A DNA stretch of 64,000 bases from positions 496,001-560,000 of the forward strand of contig JAUKTV010000008.1 in NCBI GenBank assembly GCA_030549205.1, given 5' to 3'. The position numbers and the translations under genes were made by a program. Each line of letters opens with the position of its first letter. The stretch's first letter is position 1. Below are positions 1 to 12,081 of the stretch, one piece after another. The notes under the pieces were generated by a model. The model was not told the origin of the DNA and did not search any database. It worked only from the letters and a program-made list of their open reading frames with translations. The stretch is from Apiosordaria backusii (taxonomy: Eukaryota > Ascomycota > Sordariomycetes > Sordariales > Lasiosphaeriaceae).

Positions 1-150
1 CCTATTACACCATTTTAAAGCCTGTCGACTATCTTTAAAGGTCTACTGACCATCTTTCGACGCTTAACGGCTATCTTATGTGGTCTGTCACCTGTAGTAT
101 TTTGATGCCTGTTGAACACTTGTAGTACCAGTTTTTTTGTCCACAGCGTG
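1..150 (-). repeat. decayed dispersed repeat, copy 1 (21-nt/heptad units)
   Basis: Read on the minus strand, this begins with a 16-base stretch that is identical to the second copy at 35448. It encodes HAVDKKT...QASKYYR and then runs into units of about 21 nt, giving a heptad such as TFKDSRQ, with stop codons where Gln would be expected. The copy near 35448-35570 on the plus strand has the same order: HAVDKRT, QASKYSY, then DCR/DSR units. Both look like the decayed 3' end of a repeated coding sequence. The window edge cuts this copy. Confidence 0.55.
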
Positions 151-2000
151 GCGGGTTACTTTGCTTATAAACAGCAACAACTATGGCCATGCCTCAAAAT
201 GCACACGGCCCAGATACTGTGATTTGAAACGATTTCTTGTCATGCTGCACTTCATTATACTCACCTGATATCCCGATGGTGCTGCGTATCTAGTTCCAAA
301 TGTCTACATGCAGTTTTCCATAGAGCATTAGGGCCCAAACACGCCTCAAACTCTACCGTGACCAAGCACCTCTCGCCTTCTGCGTCTCCAAAATGTAGGT
401 AGCTGGCGCGGGTAGCTGGCGCCCAAGGTCAGTATCATGAGCCCAGACAACTGGGCATCATGAAGTTTAACCGGCCTGGCTAACTCAAACACAACAACGC
501 TCACATTGTATTGGCACAATGGATGAACATGTAAGACCCTTGCAACCAACGACAAGTTCCTCTTGACCTACAATTTATGCAGGGACATGGGCTTTGGGAG
601 TGCATGCCAATCAACCGAGTCCTGCTCGGCTCAGAAAAATCACCGCTGACAGAGAGAGACTTTGTGGGGATTTCGCTGTCGAGAGCAGGGGTTCAGGATA
701 TCGGCTCCATCCTTCTCAGTTTTACTTGGCGGGACATGCAAGTGGCAGTTGAATTACAAAACCTTTGGACGGACTGGACTTGATGCCCGTGAAGTGTTTG
801 CACTCAAGCTGAAAACAATTTCTTCCCGTCTCGCTCTTCCTCTTACTTGGTAGCGAGCGAAGTCAAAATAAGCCTCATCAAAGGAACCGCCGTACCATAA
901 AAGGAATTGCCTTTGCGAGTTTATTTTTGAAAACCTCATTTTGTTGACAGATATACAAAAGTCTTTATTGGCAAGGTAGCATAGGCAAAATCAGAAGCGA
1001 GCCGCCTCTGCCGCGTTGTGGCACTGCTCGCCAAGAGATCTTGAGGGTTTTTTTGGCCCACCAAAGACTCGCTTAGAGCTACACTTTTGGGTGTTGACTG
1101 GGGAAGCCAGGATGAGGGGCCCCTTGACCTGGATAACGCCCGAAATTGGAACTCTGTGCCGAGCGGATGTGCTCTTGAAAACGGGTCTCTGTGGTTATCT
1201 ACCTTATGGAGTTAGCAATTCGATATTTCGAGCGCCATACACACCAACGGATGTTCGCGCCGGCGAGAGCTGTCGAGATATCGACATCAAGCAACGAGAG
1301 GCCAGCCTTTGGACTCAGGGATGTATCAGATGCTATTGACTCCAATTTCTCCAACTTTCACATGCTGTGATTCATCAGCAGACCCTGCATCGCGTCGGCT
1401 GTCACATTTACGCTATCCAAGCGCCGTTGAAAGATGGCTGCGACTCTCTCCTATGGCCCAATCGCATTCTCACCTTGGGAGATCGAGCTCGATGCGATGC
1501 CGGCAGTGCTAAAATGCGGGGGAAGGCCGTGGCGGCCGGCGCTCCATGACGGTCCAGTAAGGTGTGCCGGGGCCTATCCGGCCTAACGGGACTCGATGCC
1601 GCACCAAAATCCACAGGACCTTCCGTCCACAGACTTATTTTTGTGGCACATTCAGGTTTTTGGAACTTTGTTGGGGAATACGTCGGCCCGTCAGCGTAAC
1701 TGGCTCCCCGCAAAATGGTAAGCCACGTCGCTTCCCTCGCGAAACTGCTGCAAGTTCCGGGCTTCTGGTACAATTCAGGATCAACGTCCGCTACTGCCAG
1801 TTCAAATGACCCAGATAAACACCTCACGATGCAACTCTGCAAGCCACAACCCGCCCGAGCGCTAGCGAAGCGTTACAATGCCAATGCGGGGAATGCCTGT
1901 CTACCATGGACCTTGACGGCGTGGGGAAGGTGCCATCGGTCTTGGCGCTCGATGGAATCTCCATCTCACCGTCTGATACAGGCAGAGGTGAAATTGAGGC
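1..2000. other. intergenic stretch without a recognisable gene
   Basis: Only short ORFs with no recognisable motif are seen on either strand. The first 150 bases hold a decayed repeat (listed separately). The last few hundred bases should contain the promoter of the cutinase gene. Confidence 0.6.
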
Positions 2001-2018
2001 TGGGAGAGAATTCTGAGA

Positions 2019-2024
2019 TATAAA
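2019..2024 (+). promoter_or_regulatory. TATA box of the cutinase gene
   Basis: TATAAA lies about 170 bases upstream of the cutinase ATG at 2196. It is followed by a pyrimidine-rich stretch that suits a fungal transcription start region. Confidence 0.4.
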
Positions 2025-2195
2025 GATGGCGAAATCCTCTCCTCGTTATGTTTCCTGGACTCATCAGGCACCTCTCAGCTCCAGATCTTCCACTCCAGCC
2101 CTCAGCAGCCCTTGAGTCTCATTCGTTTGAGTACTCAATCATCTCTCCGGTCAGCGCTCAGCTTCTTGTCCAAAGTCTCTCGACACAACTTCACC

Positions 2196-2973
2196 ATGCG
2201 TTTCTTCACCACCGTCACTGCCCTCACCGGCACTCTGGTCGCGGCCCTCCCAAGCCCCCTCGACCAGATTCGGTCTCGTGAGCTTGTCGAGTCGCACCGC
2301 CAGACCATGGAGACCCTTGAGGCTCGTGGCTGGAAGTCGGGCAGTGCGACTGCCAACGAACTCCTCGATGGCGGCCCGTGCCCTAAGGTCATCTTCATCT
2401 ACGCTCGTGGCTCTACTGAGGGTGGCAATCTTGTAAGTTCTTCACTGTCTCAAATGTTTTGACCACCGCTAACCCGATCCAAAGGGAGGCCTTGGCAGCC
2501 CAACTGGTGTGGGCCTCGACGCCGCCTTTGGCGAGGCTAACGTCTGGGTTCAGGGTGTGGGCGGTGCTTACACCGCCAACCTCCTCGACAACCTCCTCCC
2601 TGAGGGCACCACCACCGCCGCCATCAACGAGATGAAGAACCTCCTCATCCGCGCCAACACCCTCTGCCCCCAGGCCAAGGTCGTCGCCGGTGGCTACAGC
2701 CAGGGTGCCGCTCTTGCCGGAGCCGCCATCGCCCAGAGCAGCGCCGCCATCCGTGAGCAGATCAAAGGCGTGATCCTCTACGGGTGGACCAAGAACCAGC
2801 AGAACGGCGGCAAGATTCCCAACTACCCTGCCAACCGTCTCAAGGTGTACTGCGAGAGTGGTGACCTTGTTTGCAACGGCTCGCTTATCGTGCTGCCTGC
2901 CCATGGCAGCTATGCTGATGAGGCTGCTGATGAAGCTCCCAAGTTCCTGATCTCCAGAATCAATGCCAGCTAG
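2196..2973 (+). CDS. secreted cutinase
   Basis: This gene encodes a serine esterase that hydrolyses cutin and related polyesters outside the cell. There are two exons, 2196-2432 and 2485-2973; the 52-nt intron (GTAAGT..AAAG, CTAAC branch point) is phase 0. The product is 241 aa. The ATG at 2196 starts a signal peptide (MRFFTTVTALTGTLVAALP); an in-frame ATG at 2112 would place 28 extra residues before it and is less likely. Nucleophile Ser about 151 lies in GYSQG, Asp about 206 in the C-ESGDLV-C segment and His about 219 in LPAHGSY. Conserved Cys residues flank the core. Length and motif order fit classical fungal cutinases (CE5). The minus-strand ORF over the same bases is a shadow. Confidence 0.95.
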
Positions 2974-3236
2974 GCAATGGAAAGGGATGAACTGATGGAA
3001 TGTACATAGCATTGCATTTGCATGGCGTTAGGGTCTGCATTTTATGATTGAATGACATTATGCGAGTTGATTTGGATGCACTGTACCTCAACCGACCGTG
3101 AAACTCGTCAACGAACAAGTGATAGTGCCTGTCGAGAGTATAAATGCCACCATTCGTGATATTCACGACTGCTGCTCAAAGCATGTGAACTTTCACCCAT
3201 ACCTAGGTAGCTTTCAGGCTTGCCAGGGGCTCCTCC

Positions 3237-6200
3237 CTACCTAAATATCTTGTTGAAAAACTTCCCTACTTTCTTGACTCGTCCAAAATACCGAACCTTG
3301 ACATTGTCCGAATCCGTTCTATCCAGATGCTCCGTCGACTTTGCGGCGTCAAATTCCGGGGTCCTGTGGAGGCCAGGGTTGTCGATAAATACTTCTTTGA
3401 TCGTCTCTTTAACCACCGTGATCTCATTGACCTCCATTGGCACCCTCTCCACTGGCACTCTCTCCACTGGCATTCTCTCCACTTCCACGTCTACTTCTTT
3501 GATCACCTTTTTGACCACCACTGGCACTCTCTCAACCTCCACGTCTACGGTGGTATGTGGGTCTCTGTTTGACGTGGCCAGTTGGTCTAGTTCCGAGGTT
3601 TTCGTTCTTGCTGGCAGAGATACATCCATCGCCTCGAGACCCTGCTTGGTCGATGCCTCGCCAGGCTTAGAGATAAAGTTGGGTTCGGTATCTTCGCTCC
3701 CGATGATAGGCGAGAAGGGGTGGAATTTGTCATCAATCTCTGATTTCCGTGTCAATTATCATTGTCTTTTCCAAGGTAATACCAAAATAGGATGGGGCAG
3801 AGAACGCAGCCAATGTCGGACTATAGCGACCCATACATACCTGCTGTTTTCGGTTTTGATCTCAACAAAGCTTTGATACCTTCTGCTACTACCAGTCGAA
3901 AGAGTTGTTCGTCGTCGAATGTGAACTTGCAGATACCTATATGATCCCGCGCCAGGGAGAATCGGGATTCTGAACTTGCGTCCATCATTGTCCCAGTGGT
4001 TTGATCCACCAACTATTTCCATAGGCGTTAGTCGGCAGTCTGATGTGCCGAATCAGAACCTAGGGCTACACAGTGCTACATACCAGCTCCGTTGGTCCCG
4101 TCATTGGGACCTGCTCCGTAATGTTGAAAAAACACAGCTGGTTTTGCAGGCGCCGAAAATCTTGAGTAATATCTAGAAAGACATCCAGGTTGGATTCAAG
4201 TTTCTCCATCATGGCTTTCGTTAGGCAAAGCCCCTTAAATGGGGCGGATTGTAGTAGGGGTTCGAGGGCGAACCTTCTCCACCCCATCCTATCCAGCCCT
4301 TGGTGCGGCGTAGCAAAGAACATCTAAAAGTCTTGTCAACATCCTTTGCTCTGTTATCCTCTCTTGCATAGTTTGGCTCAAAAGGCAAAGACTTACAACA
4401 CCCTGGGTAACACTCCATAAGCTCCGGTATCTGAGCGTGTCATTTGCAATACAGAGTGCCTTCTTGATTATTATGCCTCCTAATGAGTGCCCAATCCAAA
4501 TGATATGCTTCAAAAAGGAATACACGTCACCTTGGCCTTCGTTAGTCTCGCGCTGCTCGTACAATGCTTGGAGCAGATCGTTTGCGTTATTGGAGATTCC
4601 TGCCGAACTTATCACACTTTTTATGGTCCTGTGATATTGAAAGGACCAAACTCGAACTGAAATATCGTGGAGGCTAGCTGGGAGAAGATCTCTGGGCCAC
4701 ACGCATCCATCTTCGGCCTGCCATGTCTCGATATAATGACCGGCGAAACCGTGTACTAATACGATGCTTGCTCATATTCGTTAATCGGCATTCATCAGCC
4801 CTAACCTTTAGGTAGCGAATTCGGGCATTATGGGTAACTTACTCAACTTGAGCATCTGCGTCTCCCCTTTCAGGATAGAGCAAACGTAGGTCTGTCAACG
4901 GATTCTTTCTCTCCCTCCCTGGGCGGCTTTGGCCTTCAAAGAGGGGGTTGTGTGCTGTATGCAAGGGGTCCTTGTAGCTCTCGGATTCCCGGTCTGATGC
5001 TGTTCGCCAAGATGATCCGGCAGTCCCTTTCAGAAGCTCATCATAACTTCCACCTTGGTTTGCAACCCCGATAATCACGCTGTCCATACCGAGGGCTGCA
5101 GTTGGTTCGGGGCGCGGAAGCGCAAACAGAGAGATTTGCTCCAAGTGTCGTCCAAGGTGATTCTTCAGCTTTTCGGCGTGTCTCCCACAAAGGCAGCAGA
5201 TACCATCTTGAACAAGAAGAGGCTGGCAGAAGGCTTCCAACATGCGAGTGGTCATGCGGGTTCCCGATCCATGGACATGAATCATATGTTCCTTGAAGTC
5301 GGTTTCATTCTCGAAGGCTAGGTAAGGATGGCTGCTGGAAGCTGTTGGTGGGCATGTCTTGCAGCTCCAGATTGCCCTATGTAGTTGGATTTCGTGGTTG
5401 AACCAGTCGCTTCTGGAGCTAAATAGCTGATCACCGCTATCACAGCTGTCAAAGGTGCAGACATAAGGTTGCAGGTCTCGGATGACATGGGATCTAGCAA
5501 AGTCAACATCTTGCTCGCTTGAGTATCAGCACGTAATCGACACTTACTCCCACGCTTGAGATGATGTGATGTACTGCGTTATCCCACAATACGGGCATTC
5601 AAAGTGTGTCAGCGGCTCACCTTCATCGTCTGTCGGACGGGGAGGGAAGTGTAGGTCCTGGCTTGTAGTGTAAGTAGAAGCAGCAGAGAGCCTCGATGAT
5701 GCCACGGATGGCGCGTAGAGTTGGCGAGGATCTATGATATCTTCGTCTCGTTTGAGAAATGATGCTTTCGTTCTGGTGGTCAAGCGATCACTAGTAGAAA
5801 GACTGCTACTGATGTTCATTGGCTGCTTTCCTTTCCATCGTGCGGGCGCTTCATGGGTTGGTGGTGACTCCACAGGCTCAGGCTGGCGGTGTACCTGGGG
5901 TTCAGTGCGTGAGGAAGCGACAAGCCGGAGCTTTTGTGCATGGGTTGTTCGGTACTTCAATAGAAGGCGTCGGCGTGAGATGAGCTTTCCCAGACGTTCC
6001 AACAAAGCCGTTTGAGCGTTAGGAAACTTGTCTTTGACGTAAAGGATGTCGAAATGCTGGAATAAAGACACGTCGCCGAGCTCATCCGTAACCCATTTGG
6101 CCCTATCGACGGCGGCAGGGCGTCGTAAAGGCAGTCTATACAAACAAATGACCGTGTACTTGATCGTTCCCAGAAGTTGGTCCACATCAGCGACACACTG

Positions 6201-6922
6201 TGGTATCTGGTTAATGATCCCTTGTCCCATGACGCCCTCATGCTGTGTCGATGCGTCGCGGTTGATCTCCATACCTTCTGAGCTGTCAGCGTCATCGGAG
6301 GTATCCCACGGTGAGTCACTGTCGAACTTTTCGACCAGTCCTGTATCATCTATCGAGTTCTCAGGGAAAGCGAGGGCGCTCAGAGTGGGTTGCAATGGTC
6401 CTGTTGCCACGGAGCTGGCTGCAAACAACATGTCTTTAGCAAAACAGGATCGCCTGTTCGTGGTTTGGGGTCAAACGATCGTACCACGCATGATCTGAAT
6501 CCCGAGTGAAACGCCGGTTAGCTGGGCACTCCATTGAAGGGTTTGAAGCTACTCCCAAAAACATTAGAATTTTGTAAGTAACTTACAGTTCGGCGCAACG
6601 ACTGTAGTAGACGAATAGTCTTTTGTCATTCTCAATATCAGCTCTGTTCCACCGTGGTGCCTGAAACAGTCATTCTCACCTGTCCTCTTAGGAGCTCTGT
6701 TTCTTGCAACCGAAAATCCAACGAGAACTCCTGCCGTGGGCTTGCTGCACCAGTGTTGGTAGCCCATAGCTGATACCTATCTAGCTCTTCCTCAACTGCC
6801 CTCAGCTTGAGAGCTGTCTGAGGGACCTGAGAACTCCAATGGAAGGACTTAAGACTTTCCCGGAGTTGCCGGAATGCGTCCATGCAGTCAATGTGAAGGT
6901 CATAGATGCTAGATTCGGCCAT
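3237..6922 (-). CDS. zinc-finger / SesB-type serine hydrolase fusion protein
   Basis: About 1030 aa. Well-supported exons are 6922-6680, about 6431-5548, 5493-4843, 4766-4397, 4323-4084, 4012-3841 and 3739-3237; all junctions from 5548 downward agree in phase. A small exon at 6619-6587 is likely, but its joint to the next exon is not resolved. The N-terminus has a helical region as in many fungal zinc-finger and NLR-associated proteins. A cysteine/histidine-rich block follows (FECPYCG, AWESHVIRDLQPYVC, HLGRHLEQISLFALPR). Next is an alpha/beta hydrolase: DIVLVHGF, WPRDLLP, GHSLGG (nucleophile Ser near residue 700) and MFFATPHQG. This matches the SesB-like effector domain usually found at the N-terminus of fungal NLRs. 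No NACHT or NB-ARC motif is present. The last 167 residues hold EVERVPV-type repeats and a basic, hydrophobic end (GKFFNKIFR). Role in immunity or incompatibility is inferred. Confidence 0.8.
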
Positions 6923-7309
6923 CCTCTCGCTGTGTTGAGTATCCCGGGTCTGTTTGGCCGCGCTTTGTGCAGGTGGTTACGAGCAATTCTGTAGAGTTTG
7001 TTGTTTGTTCGTCGCGTGTGTTCTCTACCTACCTGGTATCTTACAGCCCAAGTCACCAGCATAGGTGCCTAAGGTTGGAGTTTGACCATTGAAACTTGAC
7101 CACTCCCACTGCGCGACCGGTGATGTGATTGGTCAAGAAGGCCCCACTTCCCTGCCCGACCATTTCCCTGTGCCCAACCCATCAAGTCCACTTCTCAAGT
7201 AACTGGCAGAGTTCATCCCGCTTTTCACCAGTGACCAAGTCAATTCCAACCGCACAGCACGATCGCCTCATCAACTTCGGACCCGTATTGAAGCACAGAG
7301 AGAATTGTC

Positions 7310-9232
7310 ATGTCTGGCTTCGAAGTTGCCGGCATCCTGTTGGGTTCTGTTCCTCTGCTCATCTCTGGGCTTGAACACTACAGGGATGGCCTGGAAACTA
7401 TTGAGCACATGGTGCGTCATGTCGACTTTGTCGAGCGACTTGTCCTGTCGATTTCAACCAGCCTTACTCTATATCGATACTCGTTTGAACTCCTACTTCA
7501 ACAGTTCATGCTCCCGGAGAACCTTATCAACGAGCTTTGCCAACAGCCAGGGTCGTCTCACTGGAGAAACAGAGACCTGGATCTTAAATTAAGGCAGAGA
7601 TTGGGCAAAGACTACAACATATACTTCAAACTTGTGGAAAGGCTTAGGAGTAGACTCGAGACGTTGAGACGGAAGTTGAAATTGGATGAAAGTTTTCGAG
7701 TAAGCAAACCTTTACCTTCTGATATTTCGCCCTTGCTGTGGACCTAATACTGACGACATATCTGCTTGGAATATAGCCTATTCAGGTTGATGTGTCCCCA
7801 CGCACCGGAATACTCGGCAGACTTATGAGACTACGTTATGCAACTGCAACGGGGCTCAATCACCGCAAATTCATGAGATTGGCGGACGGGATTGAGGCCG
7901 ATGTCAAGTGCCTTGAACAAATGACCCGGGGTATCAGATCCCTTGATCCCATACGGGCTGAACGACAGGCTAAAGAAGCTGCAAGAGACTGGTTAGCTGC
8001 CAGAGATTGTGCACAAAGATTGTTTACAATCATGGCCTCTTGTTGCTTCCAGGCCTGCGGCTGCGGCCCGCCCCATGTCGCCAGTATCCCCCTCGACGTT
8101 ACAGACCTACCCAGGGTTGGCCAAGGGGAGACAATGAAACCAAGACTAAAGTTTCTTCTCAGCTTTGACGCAGAGTCCCAACAACCATGTCTGCCGCCTT
8201 GGAAGTGGATGCTTGTGGAGATCGATTCAATGCGGTACGTAGTGTATTCTCATCATCCTGCCGGCGAAGATGAAGGCCGTTCCAGGCGTTCCTGCACTCC
8301 CGCTGACCTATGAGCTAGATCCCAACCAGTCCTTGCGCGTAAACTAACACTTCCAACCTCTTTGATTGATTCCACACGGCGAGCACCTGTTATTCATGTG
8401 ACGTTTGCGTCCGAGAAGATAGGGGAAGATCCTGCGGAGTATGATCTGCCTTCCATCACCAATCTTTGTAACATTTTATCCCAGACGGCAGTGGACTTTG
8501 CTCGACCGATTGGAATTATTCCGGATGATGGCTGGTTGCACCGCTTACAGATCCTGAGCCCTCGGCACATACCACAACCATACGCCTGCCTCTCCTCAAT
8601 GAGGGATGTTTTGAACTCTCGAGGACTGTTAGGAACCAAGCGGAAGTAAGTAGAGATCGACTAGCAGCTCTGGAATGATGAAGGTGAGAGTTAGTGGCTG
8701 ACCGGACATAATTGACAGATACAAGATCGCAGCCTCTTTGGCTTCTGCTGTTTTGAGATTTCACGCGACCGGGTGGCTTCCAGACACTTGGGAATTGCAC
8801 CAGGTTCTGTTTTTCCAGTCTCATACTGGCTTAGCACCCACGGACCAGCCTTACATTTCGAAGCGCTTTACCGACCAGACAGCACAACCGTCCACCTCGC
8901 TGACAAGGAAAAGTCCCGCCGTCCGAAATCAGGTATTGTGGTCCCTGGGGATTGCACTGCTTGAGCTTTGTGACGAAAGGCCTATACTAGACTTCCGAAC
9001 ACCCGATGATTCCGTCGATGAGGGGACTCCGACTGTCCTCGTCAAGCTCTCAATCGCCGAGCGTTTACTTGAAGATCTATCTAGCCGGGAACTCGACACA
9101 TTTGTCACCGTTGTGGATCGATGCATCTGGTGTAAATTTGAGACTGTCAAGACAAGCCTCAACGATCCTGAATTCCTGGCGTTGTTCTACAAAGGAGTGG
9201 TGGACCCGCTTGTAGCCCTGTGTCAAATGTAA
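7310..9232 (+). CDS. DUF7580-like protein
   Basis: Four exons: 7310-7699, 7777-8234, 8319-8645 and 8719-9232, with introns of 77, 84 and 73 nt that fit in phase; 562 aa. The N-terminus MSGFEVAGILLGSVPLLISG is a hydrophobic helix typical of a large family of fungal proteins of unknown function, which I recall as DUF7580. The middle part is helical and charged. The C-terminal part (SLGIALLELC, then an acidic stretch) is also typical of that family, where it resembles the end of a degenerate kinase-like fold. No catalytic motif is visible. Its start lies 387 bases from the start of the zinc-finger/hydrolase gene on the other strand, so the two probably share a promoter region. Confidence 0.75.
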
Positions 9233-9701
9233 AGTGAGCATCGGGCTTCAGGTTATGCCCTCGTCAATTTATTGACTCCCTCCTTACCATATCCACGTCA
9301 TTGCAACTTTGTACAAACTAGAAGTCAGCTCTGGGCAACAGTTTGACCGGTTTTGACTCAGCAGATAGAAGGTGCCTGAGCTTCGACTAGTGAGTCACAG
9401 GAGTCAAGAACATGCCCTGTGGTATTGTTTGTCACTTTCTGTAGACACAGAGTACTCCTGAAGCAACAAATGTTGCCCAATCTCTTTTCACCCGACGGCA
9501 ATATCAGCTCATATAAAAGAGTCTATAAGTTGCGATAATACCCGCCCGAATCTCCCTCTCACACAACTGAAGCTTCCGTCCGGGCTAACTATCTCGTTAA
9601 CACTCCTTTATCCATCACCAAATTGTTTGTAGGTCTTGTCTCAAGTCTACTTATTCAAGTTGACTTCCACGCCTTTAATCAAGCCACGAACACGAGATTA
9701 C
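9233..9701. other. intergenic stretch and promoter of the C2H2 gene
   Basis: No ORF of interest. It holds a TATA-like site (9512-9518) and a C/T-rich leader before the ATG at 9702. Confidence 0.5.
9512..9518 (+). promoter_or_regulatory. TATA-like site upstream of the C2H2 gene
   Basis: TATAAAA sits about 190 bases before the ATG at 9702, in the right orientation. Confidence 0.35.
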
Positions 9702-11090
9702 ATGGAGGGGCAGCACCCGTAAGCATTCATCTCAACATCCTCTTCCGACCAGTACCATACACTTGATCTTCGTTTTCCTATACATCCTGTCCGCGCCAGG
9801 CCACATCCAAAATAACAGCTAACTGTTGTTAATAGTGATAAGTCCACATTGGACTATCTTCGTGCCGGAAAGGCCTTCATGGATCAGTGGCGTGCTCAAA
9901 GAGCAGCAAGTGGGTCGTGAGTACATTCCCTCCCTCAAAAATAGCCCGGCCGCCCACGATTCATGACTTCATCATCCCTTGACAGCTCTGTTGCCTTGGG
10001 AATTGGATTAGAATCCTGAAACATTACCTAGAGACCTAGTATTGTTCAGATACTCAAGAGAAACCTAAAACTAACAGGCCGTCCCGTCTAGTCCCATTCC
10101 AAGTCCTGGATCCGATGAGTATTTCAATGAGTACTTCGAAACGGTTCGCTTGATGATGCAGCAAGCGGGCCTCAATATCGATGCTGCGGTCGGGCTGCCT
10201 GTGTTCAATCCGCCGCCTATGGACCCGGCCTTCCTCGCCCCCCCTGAGCCCGTTCACGAGCCAGTCAGCCTGGATGTGCCGGCGCCCGCTCACACTGCTG
10301 TTAATGTCGTCCAAGCGCCTACCGCCGCCCCGATTCCCGCTCCGGATTTCAACTTCGCCATCACAGCCCCAGATATCGCAGCCTTTAACGCCCCATCTGC
10401 TGTCGGTGCTTCTCGCGCTGAGTTTTCCACTCTTTCCAATGATCGATTCACGTGCCCCAAGTGTCAAAAGTCATTAGGCTCGGCACCTTCATTGGGTTCC
10501 CATCTCACAAAGTAAGTTCAACATCTTACCCCGTCGGACATGCGTGCTTTAAATATGACCATGTTTATGAAGCCTGTACTGACACCCTCTCTCAAAGTCA
10601 GCACAAGCCCAAGCCCGGCCATTCCTGTTACATGTGCGACCAGACCTTTCGCAACGAGTCCACCCTCGGCGAGCACCTGAAAAATACCCACAAGTTCGAG
10701 GGAGCTGAGCTGGATACTTCCATGCAGTCGTGCACTGGTCTGAAGTCGGTAAGCAGAGACTGGCTCCAGCCGAGGTTTGAGATTAGTGACCTCATACCGC
10801 TGTTTCAGGTGGAGATTTCAGAGCTGAACAACCTCATGCGTGAGACCCAGCAGAGGTACTGGCAGCTCCCGGCGCAGTCATTGGCTTGTCTCACGCAGGT
10901 ACGGCATGAGAATATGGCAGATCTTGAGGTGAGCCAGCCCGTGCTGGATGGGAAGGGGCAGATGGAGCTCATTGATCAGTTGATCGAGATTCGCCTTCAG
11001 GCCCGCGCTTGGCAGAGGGATCTTGACGAGCTCAAAAAGATTGAGCAGGGGGTACAGGAGGGGCCGATGCCTGTCAACAATGCAACTTAG
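9702..11090 (+). CDS. C2H2 zinc-finger protein
   Basis: Proposed exons: 9702-9718, 9836-9916, 10092-10511 and 10598-11090. A 60-nt in-frame stretch at 10749-10808 starts GTAAGC and ends TTTCAG, so it may be a further intron. The first exon is only 17 nt but its phase fits. A Pro/Ala-rich middle is followed by two fingers, CPKCQKSLGSAP..H-x4-H and CYMCDQTFRNEST..H-x4-H, both with C-x2-C-x12-H-x4-H spacing. A charged helical tail ends the protein. The first finger is split by an intron, and only the spliced form (SHLTNQH) completes it, which supports the model. Probably a nuclear DNA-binding protein; target unknown. Confidence 0.7.
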
Positions 11091-11405
11091 TAAGGATTTC
11101 TTGCTGTTAGGCTAAGACAAAGGGCGTGGACCTGGAGGCAGCCAAACCACAAACCCAGCACTTATTCATGTCACTTCCTGAGCTGCCTTTATCATAGATA
11201 CGCAGATAGTAAAAGTATTGAACTGGAGTGCTTACAAATGTGTAAATAACAAAACTTATCATGTCATGGGCATTTGGTAGGATCACATGGGATCCTGACG
11301 GCAGGGCAAAAGGGATGCAATGCATTCCCAACACTACCTTAGCTAATGCCGCAATGTTTCCAGCCAAAAGTTAAGCTCAATTGTAGTAACATGCCGACTC
11401 CTACG

Positions 11406-12060
11406 CTATCCTCCAAACCTTCCAAATCCAGACACCCAGCGTTGACAAAGCTCATATGATGCCAGTGGACAAAGCCTGCATCGCCCAAGAGAGTCGGCCG
11501 CAAATCCATAACCCTGCATCTGATTGATCGCCACAATCTCATTCTTCGCAACCTCACGAAGAGTCATGGCGGCTAGCTCCTCTCCCTGGGGCAGTTGAAT
11601 CTCGTACCACATATACCCGAAGCACATGTTGCCACCCTCAATGAGACGGCAGGTAGCGTCGTAGATCACCTGGCGCTGCTCGAGTGTAATTACGCCAGAG
11701 CAATACCAGGGCAGCTTCTTCAGGGTTGAGATCATGGACTCAGAGGGGCCCTGCGGGTAACTCTTGTGGGGCTGCAAGCTCTGCTATGTCGCCCGGACCG
11801 AGGCGGAGATCCTTTCAGCAAGCCGGGTGTCGAGCCTGTAACCCTGCATCTGGTTGATTGCCATCAGCTCCTTCTTGGCGACCTCGCGTGGGGTGATAGA
11901 GGTGAGTCCAGCAGTCAGCAGATTAGGGCATGTTGAACTGGCTGAGACGGATATCATTCAGGCCGGCGATGTATGCGATGTTGTCCTTTTGCAGGACCGA
12001 GAAGCCTGGGCAAAGCATCGCAGCGTTCACGAAACGCTTGGAGACACTGTGAAGAATAGT
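11406..12060 (-). pseudogene. degenerate gene with a duplicated module
   Basis: Two related blocks lie 330 bases apart on the minus strand. One (near 11511-11572) encodes REVAKNEIVAINQMQGY and the other (near 11841-11902) encodes REVAKKELMAINQMQGY; 46 of 62 bases match by eye. The downstream block is the longer one (123-residue ORF, 11777-11406, with FGYMWYEIQLPQGEE). The upstream part encodes FVNAAMLCPGFSVLQKDN and then breaks in frame. I do not recognise the family. It could be a real multi-exon gene, but frame breaks and missing clean splice sites favour a decayed tandem duplication. Confidence 0.4.
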
Positions 12061-12081
12061 CAGCAAGAGAACAATCAGTAA

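Noticed and set aside
2413..3012. 199-aa ORF on the minus strand over the cutinase gene
   Set aside because: It is the shadow of a GC-biased coding exon; the plus strand has the cutinase motifs, splice sites and signal peptide.
10749..10808. 60-nt in-frame stretch of the C2H2 gene called as definite intron
   Set aside because: Its borders look like an intron, but the frame stays open through it, so sequence alone cannot decide.
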